From Radicibacter daui (lineage in GTDB: Bacteria > Pseudomonadota > Alphaproteobacteria > Radicibacterales > Radicibacteraceae), in contig CP131056.1 of NCBI GenBank assembly GCA_030657355.1, positions 4,180,001 through 4,244,000 on the forward strand: a stretch of 64,000 nt of DNA, written 5' to 3'. The notes beneath the pieces are model-generated. The model ran no database searches. It was not told where the DNA came from and saw only the letters and a program-made list of their open reading frames with translations. Below, piece after piece: positions 8,356-16,546 of the stretch. The position numbers were made by a program, and so were the translations under genes. Position 1 is the first letter of the stretch. Every line of letters begins with the position of its first letter.

Positions 8356-9180
8356 ATGGCCGAAGCCTCCCGCAAGCTGAACATTGCCCGTATCCCCGAC
8401 CAGGCGCAGCCCGGTTCGCTGTGGGAGACGGCGCGCCGTGAAGCGGAAAACCTCGCCGCGCGCGAGCCGGTGCTGCGCTCTGTTCTGGACGCGCAGGTAA
8501 TCCGCCCCACGGACGGCAAGGCCATCCTGGCGCACGTACTGGCGGCCCGTCTTGCGGTGGCTGGCGCGGATGCGCAGGCGCTTTTTGAACTGATCGAAGG
8601 TGTGCTGGCCGAAGAGAAGGCCATTCTGCCCGCAGTCGAAGCCGATCTCGGCGCAGTCCGGGCCCGCGATCCCGCCTGCGCCACCCTTCTGCACGCCTTG
8701 CTCAACCTCAAGGGTTTCCAGGGGCTCCAGACGTATCGCATCGCCCACGCGCTCTGGCACCAGGGCCGCAGCGAACTGGCGCTCTGGCTCTCCAACCTCG
8801 CTTCACTGGTATTCGGGCCCGATATCCATCCGGCCGCCCGCATCGGCCGGGCCATCATGCTCGACCACGGCTCCGGCATCGTCATCGGTGAAACGGCCGT
8901 GGTGGAAGATGACGTCTCCATCCTGCAAAACGTCACCCTCGGCGGTACCGGCAAGGAGTGCGGCGACCGGCACCCCAAGATCCGCCGCGGCGTGATGATC
9001 GGCGCCGGTGCCAAGGTCCTCGGCAACATCGAGGTTGGCGCCTTCAGCAAAATTGCCGCCGGCAGCGTGGTGCTGAAGCCGGTGCCTGCCCATTGCACGG
9101 CGGCCGGCGTTCCGGCCACCGTAGTGCGCATTCACCGGGCGGATGAAATCCCGGCGCAGAGCATGGAGCAGCAGATCTGA
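8356..9180 (+). CDS. cysE: Serine O-acetyltransferase
   Basis: Transfers acetyl from acetyl-CoA to serine, giving O-acetylserine for cysteine synthesis in the cytoplasm. The 274 residues comprise the N-terminal alpha-helical domain (residues about 15-140) and the left-handed beta-helix of hexapeptide repeats. The catalytic histidines lie in LDHGSGIVIGET and in DRHPKIRRGVMIG. The ATG at 8356 was chosen because it gives the usual MAEASRKLN-type start; the frame is open to 8275. No cysK is adjacent. Confidence 0.95.
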   Translation: MAEASRKLNIARIPDQAQPGSLWETARREAENLAAREPVLRSVLDAQVIRPTDGKAILAHVLAARLAVAGADAQALFELIEGVLAEEKAILPAVEADLGAVRARDPACATLLHALLNLKGFQGLQTYRIAHALWHQGRSELALWLSNLASLVFGPDIHPAARIGRAIMLDHGSGIVIGETAVVEDDVSILQNVTLGGTGKECGDRHPKIRRGVMIGAGAKVLGNIEVGAFSKIAAGSVVLKPVPAHCTAAGVPATVVRIHRADEIPAQSMEQQI

Positions 9181-9202
9181 GGAAACGGGTGGGCCGCAGG
9201 CA

Positions 9203-9517
9203 CTAATAGCGCAGCGATTTGGCGATCATCAGCTTGTAGACCTGACGCACGTAATCAGCCGGATTGAGCCGGCCGTAGGGCATGTCCTCGACCGCCTTTT
9301 CCACCGCCCGGTCAGAGAGTTTCTGCGGCACGAGGTGAAAACCCTTGCGCCGGAGCACCTGCATAACCTTGGTGGCCTGCTCGGTATAATCCTCGCGAAA
9401 CCAGGAATTGTCGGCCGAGCGGATGGCATCGGCCACCAGGTTTTCGATATGCGCATCATAGGCAGAGCGCATTGCGCCCGGCACCGACGTCCCGCCTGGA
9501 GCGTCGAAACCACTCAT
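9203..9517 (-). CDS. Conserved hypothetical protein
   Basis: A 104-residue soluble, probably helical protein that I do not recognise with confidence. It has a good GGGAGAGG ribosome site, and its codon use matches its neighbours. Charged segments such as SWFREDYTEQATKVMQVLRR and LNPADYVRQVYKLMIAKSLR suggest an all-alpha fold. It lies just upstream of apaG in the opposite gene order, 22 bp before the apaG stop, on the same strand. No function is proposed. Confidence 0.6.
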   Translation of the reverse strand: MSGFDAPGGTSVPGAMRSAYDAHIENLVADAIRSADNSWFREDYTEQATKVMQVLRRKGFHLVPQKLSDRAVEKAVEDMPYGRLNPADYVRQVYKLMIAKSLRY

Positions 9518-9539
9518 CTGGCCTCTCCCGCCCGCGGCT

Positions 9540-9932
9540 TCAGTTCAGCACCCGCCGCCCGTAGGGGCTATCGAGCGAGAAGGCCGGGATATCAACATCG
9601 AAGCGGTCGCCCTCGCCGGTCACCATCTGATAGGTGCCGACCATGATGCCGGAGGGGGTGTCGAGCGGCGTGCCGGAGGCATATTCGAAGCTCTCGCCCG
9701 GCCCCAGCACCGGCTGCTCGCCGACCACACCTTCCCCGCGCACTTCACGGGTCATGCCGTGGGCATCGGTAATGCGCCAATGGCGGGTTTCCAGCTGCAC
9801 CGTTTCGGCACCCTGGTTTTCGATGCGCACCTTGTAGGCCCAGACATAACGCTCTTCATCCGGGGCCGACTGATCGGCCAGGAACATGGGTTCGACATCG
9901 ACACGAATGGCGCGGGTAACGGCGGAATACAT
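9540..9932 (-). CDS. apaG: ApaG-family protein
   Basis: A 130-residue protein of the ApaG (DUF525) family, a fibronectin-III-like beta sandwich. Its signature is visible: [20 protein letters not shown], then [19 protein letters not shown] and GIMVGTYQM. In enterobacteria ApaG is linked to cobalt and magnesium efflux phenotypes; the fold is shared with F-box-associated domains. The exact role is unknown. It reads in the same direction as the small hypothetical gene that follows it. Confidence 0.95.
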   Translation of the reverse strand: MYSAVTRAIRVDVEPMFLADQSAPDEERYVWAYKVRIENQGAETVQLETRHWRITDAHGMTREVRGEGVVGEQPVLGPGESFEYASGTPLDTPSGIMVGTYQMVTGEGDRFDVDIPAFSLDSPYGRRVLN

Positions 9933-10075
9933 GGAAATCCGGTAGCCAATGGGATAATGCCGCCAGCATGGACCTGCCTTTTGCAGCAGGCAAGCGGGCA
10001 GAGCCCGTCGCAGCAGGAGGGTTATTGGCCGAGGTGGATGGATCTGCCCGTTTCATTGACGAAACGGCCGTTCCG

Positions 10076-10092
10076 GTGCCTTTAAAAGGCAC
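10076..10092. promoter_or_regulatory. Palindrome upstream of the LysR gene
   Basis: GTGCCTTT-A-AAAGGCAC is a 17-bp perfect dyad 60 bp before the LysR start codon. It may be an operator for the regulator or part of the promoter. No T run follows, so it is unlikely to be a terminator. Confidence 0.35.
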
Positions 10093-10152
10093 GGACATCA
10101 GAAGGCGCCCGGCTGTGGCTGAACGGCGCCCCTCTCGGGAGATCGCACCGGC

Positions 10153-11058
10153 ATGCCTATCGAGCTGAGGCACTGGCACGCTTTCGTCGCTGCAGCAGAA
10201 ACACAGCATTTCGGCCGTGCCGCCGAGCAGCTTGGCATCAGCCAGCCAGCCCTCAGCCAACTGGTGCAGGCGCTGGAAGGTCATCTGGGCTCAGCCCTGT
10301 TCGACCGGTCGCGCCGGCGCGTCGAGCTGAGCGAAACCGGAACCGTGGTCCTGCCCGAAGCGCAGGCGATCCTGGCCCAGGCACGGCGCGCAGAGCAGAT
10401 GGGTTCGGCCATTGGCCGGCAGAGCAGCCGGACGCTGACGGCAGGGTACGTCGGCTCGGCGGCGCTTCACCCGGCCTTCAGCCATCTGGTGCAGGCGATG
10501 GCAAAGGTGCGGCCGGCCATTTCCCTGCATCTCGACCAGCGCCCCGCCGTCGATCAGGTGCGCCAGCTCAGCGAACATGTGCTTGATTTTGGTCTCGCGC
10601 GTTCGCCACTCCCCGGCCTCGGGCCGGAGATCGCCAGCCTCGTGCTGGCGCGGGAGCGCATGGTGCTGGCGGTTGCCAGCCCCCGCCGGGGCGCGGAGAT
10701 GGCCCCGTGCAGCCTTGCCGACTTTGCCGACAGGCCCTTCATCCAGTATCTGCGGCAGGCAAGCGGCGGTCTGCGCGCGCTTACCCACAATGCCTGCCTC
10801 ACGGCAGGCTTCGAACCGAAGGTCGGCCAGACCGTTCCCCAGATCGCCACCATGCTGTTCCTGGTCGAAGCCGGCATGGGCGTTGCGCTGGTACCCGAGA
10901 CAGCAAACCGGCTTGGCGTGCCGGGCGTCGCCTTCTGCCCCCTTGCCGAGGACATCACCACCGAGCTGGTACTGCTCTATCGCCGCAGCGATACAGCCCC
11001 GGCCCTGCGGGCGCTGCTGCAGGAGTGCCGCAAACTCTCTGATAAGTATGGCTTATGA
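10153..11058 (+). CDS. LysR-family transcriptional regulator
   Basis: A 301-residue regulator with an N-terminal winged helix-turn-helix (residues about 3-60: HFGRAAEQLGISQPALSQLV) and a C-terminal effector-binding domain. It is read in the same direction as the ABC transporter, lyase and hydrolase genes downstream, 99 bp before the binding-protein gene. Two dyads in that gap suit LysR binding. The likely role is control of the downstream operon in response to its transported substrate; this is inference from position. Confidence 0.92.
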   Translation: MPIELRHWHAFVAAAETQHFGRAAEQLGISQPALSQLVQALEGHLGSALFDRSRRRVELSETGTVVLPEAQAILAQARRAEQMGSAIGRQSSRTLTAGYVGSAALHPAFSHLVQAMAKVRPAISLHLDQRPAVDQVRQLSEHVLDFGLARSPLPGLGPEIASLVLARERMVLAVASPRRGAEMAPCSLADFADRPFIQYLRQASGGLRALTHNACLTAGFEPKVGQTVPQIATMLFLVEAGMGVALVPETANRLGVPGVAFCPLAEDITTELVLLYRRSDTAPALRALLQECRKLSDKYGL

Positions 11059-11094
11059 TAATTGGTTGAAATTTGAATTGGTCATCAAGACCAA
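11042..11094. promoter_or_regulatory. Two dyad symmetries, candidate LysR operators
   Basis: ATAAG-TATGG-CTTAT (11042-11056) has the T-N11-A layout of LysR sites and overlaps the end of the regulator gene. TTGGTC-ATCAA-GACCAA (11078-11094) is a second dyad 22 bp further. Both lie upstream of the binding-protein start at 11158. Assignment to the upstream LysR protein is inference. Confidence 0.5.
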
Positions 11095-11157
11095 CGGGCT
11101 ATGACGAAAGGAGCACGCGGCTTCACCGCAGCAGAAAAGAAATTACGGGAGAGAGAC

Positions 11158-11994
11158 ATGCCGAGCATTCTGAAAGGCCGCAGCCGCGGCCTCGCCATCC
11201 TGTCCTGCCTTGTGGCCGGCGCCCTCAGCGCTCCGCAGGTCGCCCGGGCCGACAGCGCCCTGCAGACCGTGGTGCCCAAGACGCTGACCGTCGCCTATCG
11301 CACCGATGACAAGCCGGTCTCCTTCATCGAGGACGGCAAGCCGGCCGGCTACATCGTCGAATTCATGCAGGATATCGGCAAGGAGCTGGGCCTTGAGGTC
11401 AGCTTCGTTTCCACCAACTTCGAAAGCATGGTTCCGGCGGTCAAGAACCAGCAGTACGACACCGCCGCTTTCGGCGTTCTGGTGACCGACGAACGCAAGG
11501 CGATGGTCGATTTCACCAAGCCTGTCGGATACGGCGAAGCCCGCCTCGTCAGCCGCAAGGACGCTGCGATCGAGAAGGTTCAGCAGGCCGGCGGCAAGAC
11601 TGTCGCCATCACCCGTGGCAGCGCACTGATCCCGCTTATCAACGGCCTTGCCCCGGATGTCAGTGTCCGCGAATTCCCGAACGTTACCGCCAGCCTCAAT
11701 GCCCTGATGGCCGGTCAGGTTGATGGCCTTTTCACCGGCCTTGCCACGGCGGACAAGCTGATCCACCAGCACGAAGAACTTGCCGGCTCCCAGATGGTGA
11801 CCAGCGGCATCGCCGCCTTCCCGGTTTCCAAGGATAACCCGCAGCTTCTTGCCGCCGTCGACGGCGCCATCACCAAGCTGATGAAGGATGGCACCTATAC
11901 GAAGCTGTGGACCAAGTGGAACCCGCCGTCGGTCGAAATTCCCGACGACATGTACACCGAATATCCCGGCATGCCGCACCCCGAGAAGAAGTAA
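11158..11994 (+). CDS. Amino-acid ABC transporter substrate-binding protein (family 3)
   Basis: A 278-residue periplasmic protein with a signal peptide (LAILSCLVAGALSAPQVARA, cleaved before DSAL). It shows the SBP_bac_3 pattern: KPVSFIEDGKPAGYIVEFMQ, GVLVTDERKAMVDFTKPV with the ligand-carboxylate Arg, and KLMKDGTYTKLWTKW at the C-terminus. The ATG at 11158 follows GGGAGAGA. It is the first gene of a transporter set with the permease six bases on and the ATPase after that. The substrate is probably a polar or acidic amino-acid-like compound; the lyase downstream suggests an N-substituted or dicarboxylic amino acid. Confidence 0.92.
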   Translation: MPSILKGRSRGLAILSCLVAGALSAPQVARADSALQTVVPKTLTVAYRTDDKPVSFIEDGKPAGYIVEFMQDIGKELGLEVSFVSTNFESMVPAVKNQQYDTAAFGVLVTDERKAMVDFTKPVGYGEARLVSRKDAAIEKVQQAGGKTVAITRGSALIPLINGLAPDVSVREFPNVTASLNALMAGQVDGLFTGLATADKLIHQHEELAGSQMVTSGIAAFPVSKDNPQLLAAVDGAITKLMKDGTYTKLWTKWNPPSVEIPDDMYTEYPGMPHPEKK

Positions 11995-12000
11995 GCATCA

Positions 12001-12720
12001 ATGTCCATCGGCCTTGAGCGGATCCAGGAAACCTTCTTCGATCCCGTTATCCTCTGGCATTCGCTCGAGACGCTTGTTGTCATCGGCCTGCCGAACACCA
12101 TCCTCCTGTCGGTGCTTGCCTCCCTCATCGGGATGGCATTCGGCCTCCTGATCGCAACCGGGCTGATGGCCTCTACCGTGTTCGTGCGGTTTCCTTGCCG
12201 TGTCTATGTCGACATCCTGCGCGGGCTGCCGCACATCCTTACCATCTACCTGATCGGCCAGGGTTTGCCGCTTGCCGGTCTCTCCATCTTCGGCCGCGAC
12301 ACCTACTCCTATGCCGCGCTCGCCATCGGCCTGATCGAGGGCGCCTACATGGCCGAGATCTTTCGTGCCGGCCTGCAAAGCGTCGAGCGGGGCCAGATCG
12401 AGGCGGCGCGCACCCTCGGCATGAGCAGCGCCCAGGCCTTCTTCTACATCATGCTGCCCCAGGGCGTGCGCCGGGTGCTGCCACCGCTGACCGGCCAGTT
12501 CATCCTGGTCATCAAGGGTACCTCGCTGGTGTTCCTGCTCGGCCTCACGGTCAGCCAGCGCGAAATCTTCTCGATTGCACAAGATACCGCGATCAACAGC
12601 GCCAACCTGTCGCCACTGACCGCCGCCGGCCTTCTTTATCTCGCCCTGACGGTCCCCATGACCTATGGCGTGAATGCCTGGGAACGGCGGATGCGCATGG
12701 GATCGAGGAGCGCCCGATGA
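12001..12720 (+). CDS. Amino-acid ABC transporter permease (HisM/GlnP type)
   Basis: A 239-residue inner-membrane permease of the HisM/GlnP family with about five hydrophobic helices. The EAA loop that docks with the ATPase is visible as QIEAARTLGMSSAQAFFYIM around residues 130-150. It starts seven bases after the binding-protein stop. Only one permease gene is present, so it probably works as a homodimer. Its stop overlaps the ATPase start (ATGA), a sign of translational coupling. Confidence 0.93.
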   Translation: MSIGLERIQETFFDPVILWHSLETLVVIGLPNTILLSVLASLIGMAFGLLIATGLMASTVFVRFPCRVYVDILRGLPHILTIYLIGQGLPLAGLSIFGRDTYSYAALAIGLIEGAYMAEIFRAGLQSVERGQIEAARTLGMSSAQAFFYIMLPQGVRRVLPPLTGQFILVIKGTSLVFLLGLTVSQREIFSIAQDTAINSANLSPLTAAGLLYLALTVPMTYGVNAWERRMRMGSRSAR

Positions 12721-13478
12721 TGACTGCACAGGCAATGACACCTCGGAAGGACGCCGGCATCCGCTTCGACGCCGTCGGCAAGTTCTTCGGCACGCACAAG
12801 GTGCTCGACGGCATCACGCTTGACGTGCCGAAGGCGATGACTACCTGCCTGATCGGCCCGTCCGGATCGGGAAAATCAACCCTGCTGCGCTGTGCCAACC
12901 TGCTGGAGCGCCCGCAGGAAGGCGCCATCTTCGTCGATGGAACCGAGATCACCGACAGCAAGGTCGATCTCGACAAGCTGCGCACCAGAATCGGCATGGT
13001 GTTCCAGCACTTCAATCTCTTCAGCCATCTGAGCGTGATGGACAATGTCACGCTGGCGCTGCGCAAGGTGCATGGCATGAAGCGGGACGAGGCCGAGGCT
13101 GTTGCGTTCAGGGAGCTTGAGGCCGTCGGGCTCAAGGGTTTCGAGCGCCGGCGCCCCTCTGCCCTCTCCGGCGGGCAGCAGCAACGTGTCGCCATTGCCC
13201 GGGCGCTCGCCATGAAGCCGGAAGTCATGCTGTTCGACGAGGCAACCTCCGCGCTCGATCCGGAACTGGTAAAAGGCATTCTCGAGGTGATGCGCGACCT
13301 TGCCCGCTCCGGCATCACCATGCTGGTCGTCACCCACGAAATGCGTTTTGCCCGCGAGGTCGCCGGCCAGGTCGTGTTCATGGATCAGGGCAAGATTGTC
13401 GAGCAGGGCTCGCCGGACCGCATGTTCGATGCCCCCGAAAGCCCGCGCCTGCGCTATTTCCTCGATCAGGTGCTTTGA
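12717..13478 (+). CDS. Amino-acid ABC transporter ATP-binding protein
   Basis: A 253-residue cytoplasmic ATPase of the GlnQ/HisP type. Walker A (GPSGSGKST) is near residue 45, the Q loop (GMVFQHFNLFSHL) near residue 95, the signature LSGGQQQRVAIARAL near residue 150, and Walker B with VMLFDEATSALDPE near residue 170. The start overlaps the permease stop and follows GAGGAG. It supplies energy to the binding protein and permease upstream. Confidence 0.95.
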   Translation: MMTAQAMTPRKDAGIRFDAVGKFFGTHKVLDGITLDVPKAMTTCLIGPSGSGKSTLLRCANLLERPQEGAIFVDGTEITDSKVDLDKLRTRIGMVFQHFNLFSHLSVMDNVTLALRKVHGMKRDEAEAVAFRELEAVGLKGFERRRPSALSGGQQQRVAIARALAMKPEVMLFDEATSALDPELVKGILEVMRDLARSGITMLVVTHEMRFAREVAGQVVFMDQGKIVEQGSPDRMFDAPESPRLRYFLDQVL

Positions 13479-13481
13479 CCC

Positions 13482-14825
13482 ATGTCCGCAACCGACATCA
13501 CCCGAACCGCCGCGGACGTGGCGGCCCTGTTTTCGCGGCGATCGATCTGGGAAGCCTGGCTGGAGGTTGAGGCGACCCTGGCGGAAACCCAGGCCGAACT
13601 CGGCATGATCCCGGCAGATGCCGCGACGGAGATCCGGCGCAAGGCGAGCTTCCAGGTCCTGGATGAAACTGCCCTTGCGGAAGACATCGCCCGCACCCGC
13701 GCTCCGGTCGTCTCGCTCGTGCGTGCCCTTTCCGCCGCGTGCGGGGGCGATGCCGGCGGTTACGTTCACTGGGGCGCAACGACCCAGAATGTAATGCAGA
13801 CAGCACTTGCCCTGCTGATGCAACGCGCGCATGCGGCGATCATGGCACGGTTTGACGACGTCCTTCTGACCTGCGCCAGCCTTGCCGAAGCGCACGCGGC
13901 AACCGTTACCGTTGCCCGCACCAACATGCGGCAGGCACTGCCCATTACCTTCGGCTTCAAGATTGCCGGCTGGATCGAGGAATGGCTGCGCCACCGCGAC
14001 CGATTGGCTGCGGCAGCGCCGCGTGTGTTCTGCGCACAATGGGGCGGCGCCGTTGGCGCAATGCACACGGCCGGCGCGCTGGGGCCGGAGCTCAACCGCC
14101 GCCTCGCCGCCCGGCTCGGCCTTGGTCATTTCACCGTCCCCTCCCGCGCCGCGCTGGATGGCACGGCGGAGTATGTCCTGCTGCTCGGTCTTGTCAGCGC
14201 GACCTGCACCAGGATTGCCCGCGATCTCTACATGATGATGGCGGACGAGTTCTCCGAGGCTGCCGAAACCCTTGGTGAGGAGGTGGTGGGCTCAAGCACC
14301 ATGCCGCACAAGGTCAATCCGAAGAATGTCGTGCGGGTGCTCTCCCTGGCCGCCCGGCTGCGCGCTCAGGTGCCGCTGGCGCTGGAAGCGATGCAGCCGA
14401 CCTTTGAAGGCGACGGAGCCAACAACCAGATGATCTCCGCGCTCGCCGAACAGGCCTGCCCGCTCGCCCATGATCTGCTGGCCGAACTTGCCGCCTTCCT
14501 GGACGGGTTGAAGCTGGACCCGGCACGGATGGAACGCAATCTGGGTCCGGCCGGGGAGTTTCTGGCGTCCGAAAATGTGATGATGGCGCTCGCCCCCTTC
14601 ATCGGCCGTACCCGGGCGCATGATGTCGTTCATCATGCCATCGCGCACCGGCAGCCGGATGGCGGCGGCCTTGCTGATATGCTGCTCGCCTCGGGCGCCT
14701 TGCCGCCGGAGATGTCGGAAGAAGCCCTGCGTACCGCGTCCGATCCCCGGCACTATCTCGGGCTCAGCGAGACGCTGGCGATGGATATGGTTGCCCGGGC
14801 CCGCAGCGTCGCCGGTGCGCCCTGA
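13482..14825 (+). CDS. Lyase of the fumarase/aspartase superfamily
   Basis: A 447-residue enzyme with the three conserved regions of the superfamily: YVHWGATTQNVMQTALALL (region 1), an internal helix bundle, and the signature loop GSSTMPHKVNPKN (region 3) around residues 270-282, which carries the catalytic serine. Length and the HWGATTQNV motif place it near adenylosuccinate lyase and carboxymuconate cycloisomerase (PcaB) rather than the longer argininosuccinate lyases. No purine or protocatechuate genes are nearby. Placed four bases after an amino-acid ABC ATPase, it probably cleaves the imported compound to fumarate or a related acid plus an amine; the substrate is unknown. Confidence 0.85.
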   Translation: MSATDITRTAADVAALFSRRSIWEAWLEVEATLAETQAELGMIPADAATEIRRKASFQVLDETALAEDIARTRAPVVSLVRALSAACGGDAGGYVHWGATTQNVMQTALALLMQRAHAAIMARFDDVLLTCASLAEAHAATVTVARTNMRQALPITFGFKIAGWIEEWLRHRDRLAAAAPRVFCAQWGGAVGAMHTAGALGPELNRRLAARLGLGHFTVPSRAALDGTAEYVLLLGLVSATCTRIARDLYMMMADEFSEAAETLGEEVVGSSTMPHKVNPKNVVRVLSLAARLRAQVPLALEAMQPTFEGDGANNQMISALAEQACPLAHDLLAELAAFLDGLKLDPARMERNLGPAGEFLASENVMMALAPFIGRTRAHDVVHHAIAHRQPDGGGLADMLLASGALPPEMSEEALRTASDPRHYLGLSETLAMDMVARARSVAGAP

Positions 14826-14846
14826 CTGCCGCAGCAGGTAGATGAC

Positions 14847-15551
14847 ATGACCGCCTCCGGCCCGCGTGCACCTCTGGCAGGCACGGCGAAGTCCGTCGCG
14901 CTCTATGGCAATTCCTATACCCACTACAATAACAGCATCAGCACCCGTCTGCGCGACCTCGCCGCCGGCCTGTTGCCGGACGGGGCAGCCGGATACCGGT
15001 ATCGCAGCCTGACCATCTCGGGCGGCCTGCTGGGCTGGCACGAGGCCAATCTGGCGCTTCAAAGCCGGCTGGTCCCCTGGGACGTTGCCGTTTTTCAGGG
15101 CAACTCCACCGAGCCGGTCGATGAAAAGCCGGAAAGCCGGGAGTATTTCACAGAGTCTGCCGGGCGAATGGCCGCAGCAGCGCAGCAAGCCGGCACGCAG
15201 GTTCTCTACTTCATGACCTGGGCACCGAAGGACGCTCCCGACCAGACCGTCCGGCTTGCCGAAGCCTATCTGGAAATTGCCGGCAAAACCGGTGGCACGG
15301 TCGCACCGGTCGGCCTTGCCTTTGCGCGGGCACAGCAAGCAGCTGTCGCTCCCGATCTCTATTTTGTCGATGGCAAGCACCCTTCCCTTGCGGGTACCTA
15401 CCTTGCCGCCTGCGTCTTCTTTGCCGTGCTTTATAATCGCTCGCCGCTTGGCGGCGCGCCGGCGACCGGCAGCGACATGACCCCGGCGGATGCCGCAACC
15501 CTGCAGCAGATCGCCTGGCAAACGGTATGCGATTTCAGGACCGGATCCTGA
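14847..15551 (+). CDS. SGNH/GDSL-like hydrolase
   Basis: A 234-residue protein with the block I motif ALYGNSYTHYNN (GNSxT, nucleophile Ser near residue 25) and a C-terminal DGKHPSLAGTYLAACVFF block that holds the catalytic Asp and His. GNSYT resembles the DUF4886 branch of SGNH hydrolases. There is no signal peptide, so it should be cytoplasmic. It follows the lyase by 21 bp and a strong terminator closes the unit. It may deacylate or de-esterify the same imported substrate; this is inference. Confidence 0.7.
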   Translation: MTASGPRAPLAGTAKSVALYGNSYTHYNNSISTRLRDLAAGLLPDGAAGYRYRSLTISGGLLGWHEANLALQSRLVPWDVAVFQGNSTEPVDEKPESREYFTESAGRMAAAAQQAGTQVLYFMTWAPKDAPDQTVRLAEAYLEIAGKTGGTVAPVGLAFARAQQAAVAPDLYFVDGKHPSLAGTYLAACVFFAVLYNRSPLGGAPATGSDMTPADAATLQQIAWQTVCDFRTGS

Positions 15552-15586
15552 CCTCTCGTCCCGGTGAAGAGCTTATGACCAGAAAG

Positions 15587-15620
15587 AAAAAGGCCCGTGG
15601 CAGATGCCACGGGCCTTTTT
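15587..15620. terminator. Strong bidirectional terminator
   Basis: A 15-bp perfect stem (AAAAAGGCCCGTGGC with GCCACGGGCCTTTTT, loop AGAT) follows the SGNH gene on the plus strand and the OmpA-like gene on the minus strand. Confidence 0.93.
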
Positions 15621-15694
15621 CCTGTCTTGATCTTCCTGCCGGGGCGGACGGCGTTACCGCCGAGCGCCCTCAGGCAGGATTACCGTTGCCGAAA

Positions 15695-16546
15695 TCAGGG
15701 GATAACGATTTCGACACGACGGTTGGACATGTTGCGCTCGCCGTCGGGGGTCTGAACCAGCGGCTCGCTTTCACCCTTCCAGCTCTCGTTGATGGTGCTG
15801 GCCGGCACACCGCGCTTCTGCAGGGCGGCGGACACAGTATCGGCACGCTTCTCGGACAGCTTCATGTTGTAGGCGTCGGTACCGGAACGGTCGGCGTGAC
15901 CGGTCACGTCAACGGTGGACGGGTGACGCTGGCCATAGGCTTCCATCGCACGATCAAGGAACTGTGACGCGCCTTCCGGCAGGTTGTACTTGTCGAATTC
16001 AAAGAAAATCAGGACGCGGGCCGGAGCCGGCGGCTCGGCGGCGACGGGCTTCGGAGCCTCGACCTTCAGGTCCTTCATGGCGAGATCGAACTTGCCCTTA
16101 CAGGCAGCGATATCGTCCTTCTGGAAGTTCTCTTCCTGCTGCTCGATCCAGCAGTCATACATTGCCTGGGCACGGGCGGCCTTGGCCGGCATGGAAGCGC
16201 GGGCGCCGCCATCCAGGGCCTTGGTCAGCGTGTCATGGGCGGTGGTCAGCTCACCGACATGATCGGCAGTCAGGTTACGCTCGGAAACCGGCTGCGGCAG
16301 CGGAGTCTTGCCGGCAGCGGCAGAGAGGCCCTTCTGCGCGAAGTAGATCGAATCGGTGTAGTCCATCATCTTGTAGCCTTCGAACTCGGCGAGGCCCTGA
16401 TATTCATCGGCCAGGGCGTTGTCGAAGGCAGAACCGGAACGCGGCGCCTGCTGCAGATCCTTGATCGTGCTGTCATAGGTGGCACCGGCGCAGCCCGCCA
16501 GCGCAAACGCGCCCACGAGGCCGAGGGACAGGAAGCGAAGCGTCAT
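15695..16546 (-). CDS. OmpA-family outer-membrane lipoprotein
   Basis: A 283-residue protein with a lipoprotein signal (hydrophobic run then LAGC near residue 18) and a C-terminal OmpA/MotB peptidoglycan-binding domain (residues about 170-283). The domain shows IFFEFDKYNLPEGA, VDVTGHADRSGTDAYNMKLS with the conserved Asp and Arg region, and NRRVEIVI at the end. The middle carries helical repeats of unknown role. It anchors the outer membrane to the cell wall. AAGGAG precedes the ATG at 16546. It is monocistronic and well terminated. Confidence 0.9.
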   Translation of the reverse strand: MTLRFLSLGLVGAFALAGCAGATYDSTIKDLQQAPRSGSAFDNALADEYQGLAEFEGYKMMDYTDSIYFAQKGLSAAAGKTPLPQPVSERNLTADHVGELTTAHDTLTKALDGGARASMPAKAARAQAMYDCWIEQQEENFQKDDIAACKGKFDLAMKDLKVEAPKPVAAEPPAPARVLIFFEFDKYNLPEGASQFLDRAMEAYGQRHPSTVDVTGHADRSGTDAYNMKLSEKRADTVSAALQKRGVPASTINESWKGESEPLVQTPDGERNMSNRRVEIVIP

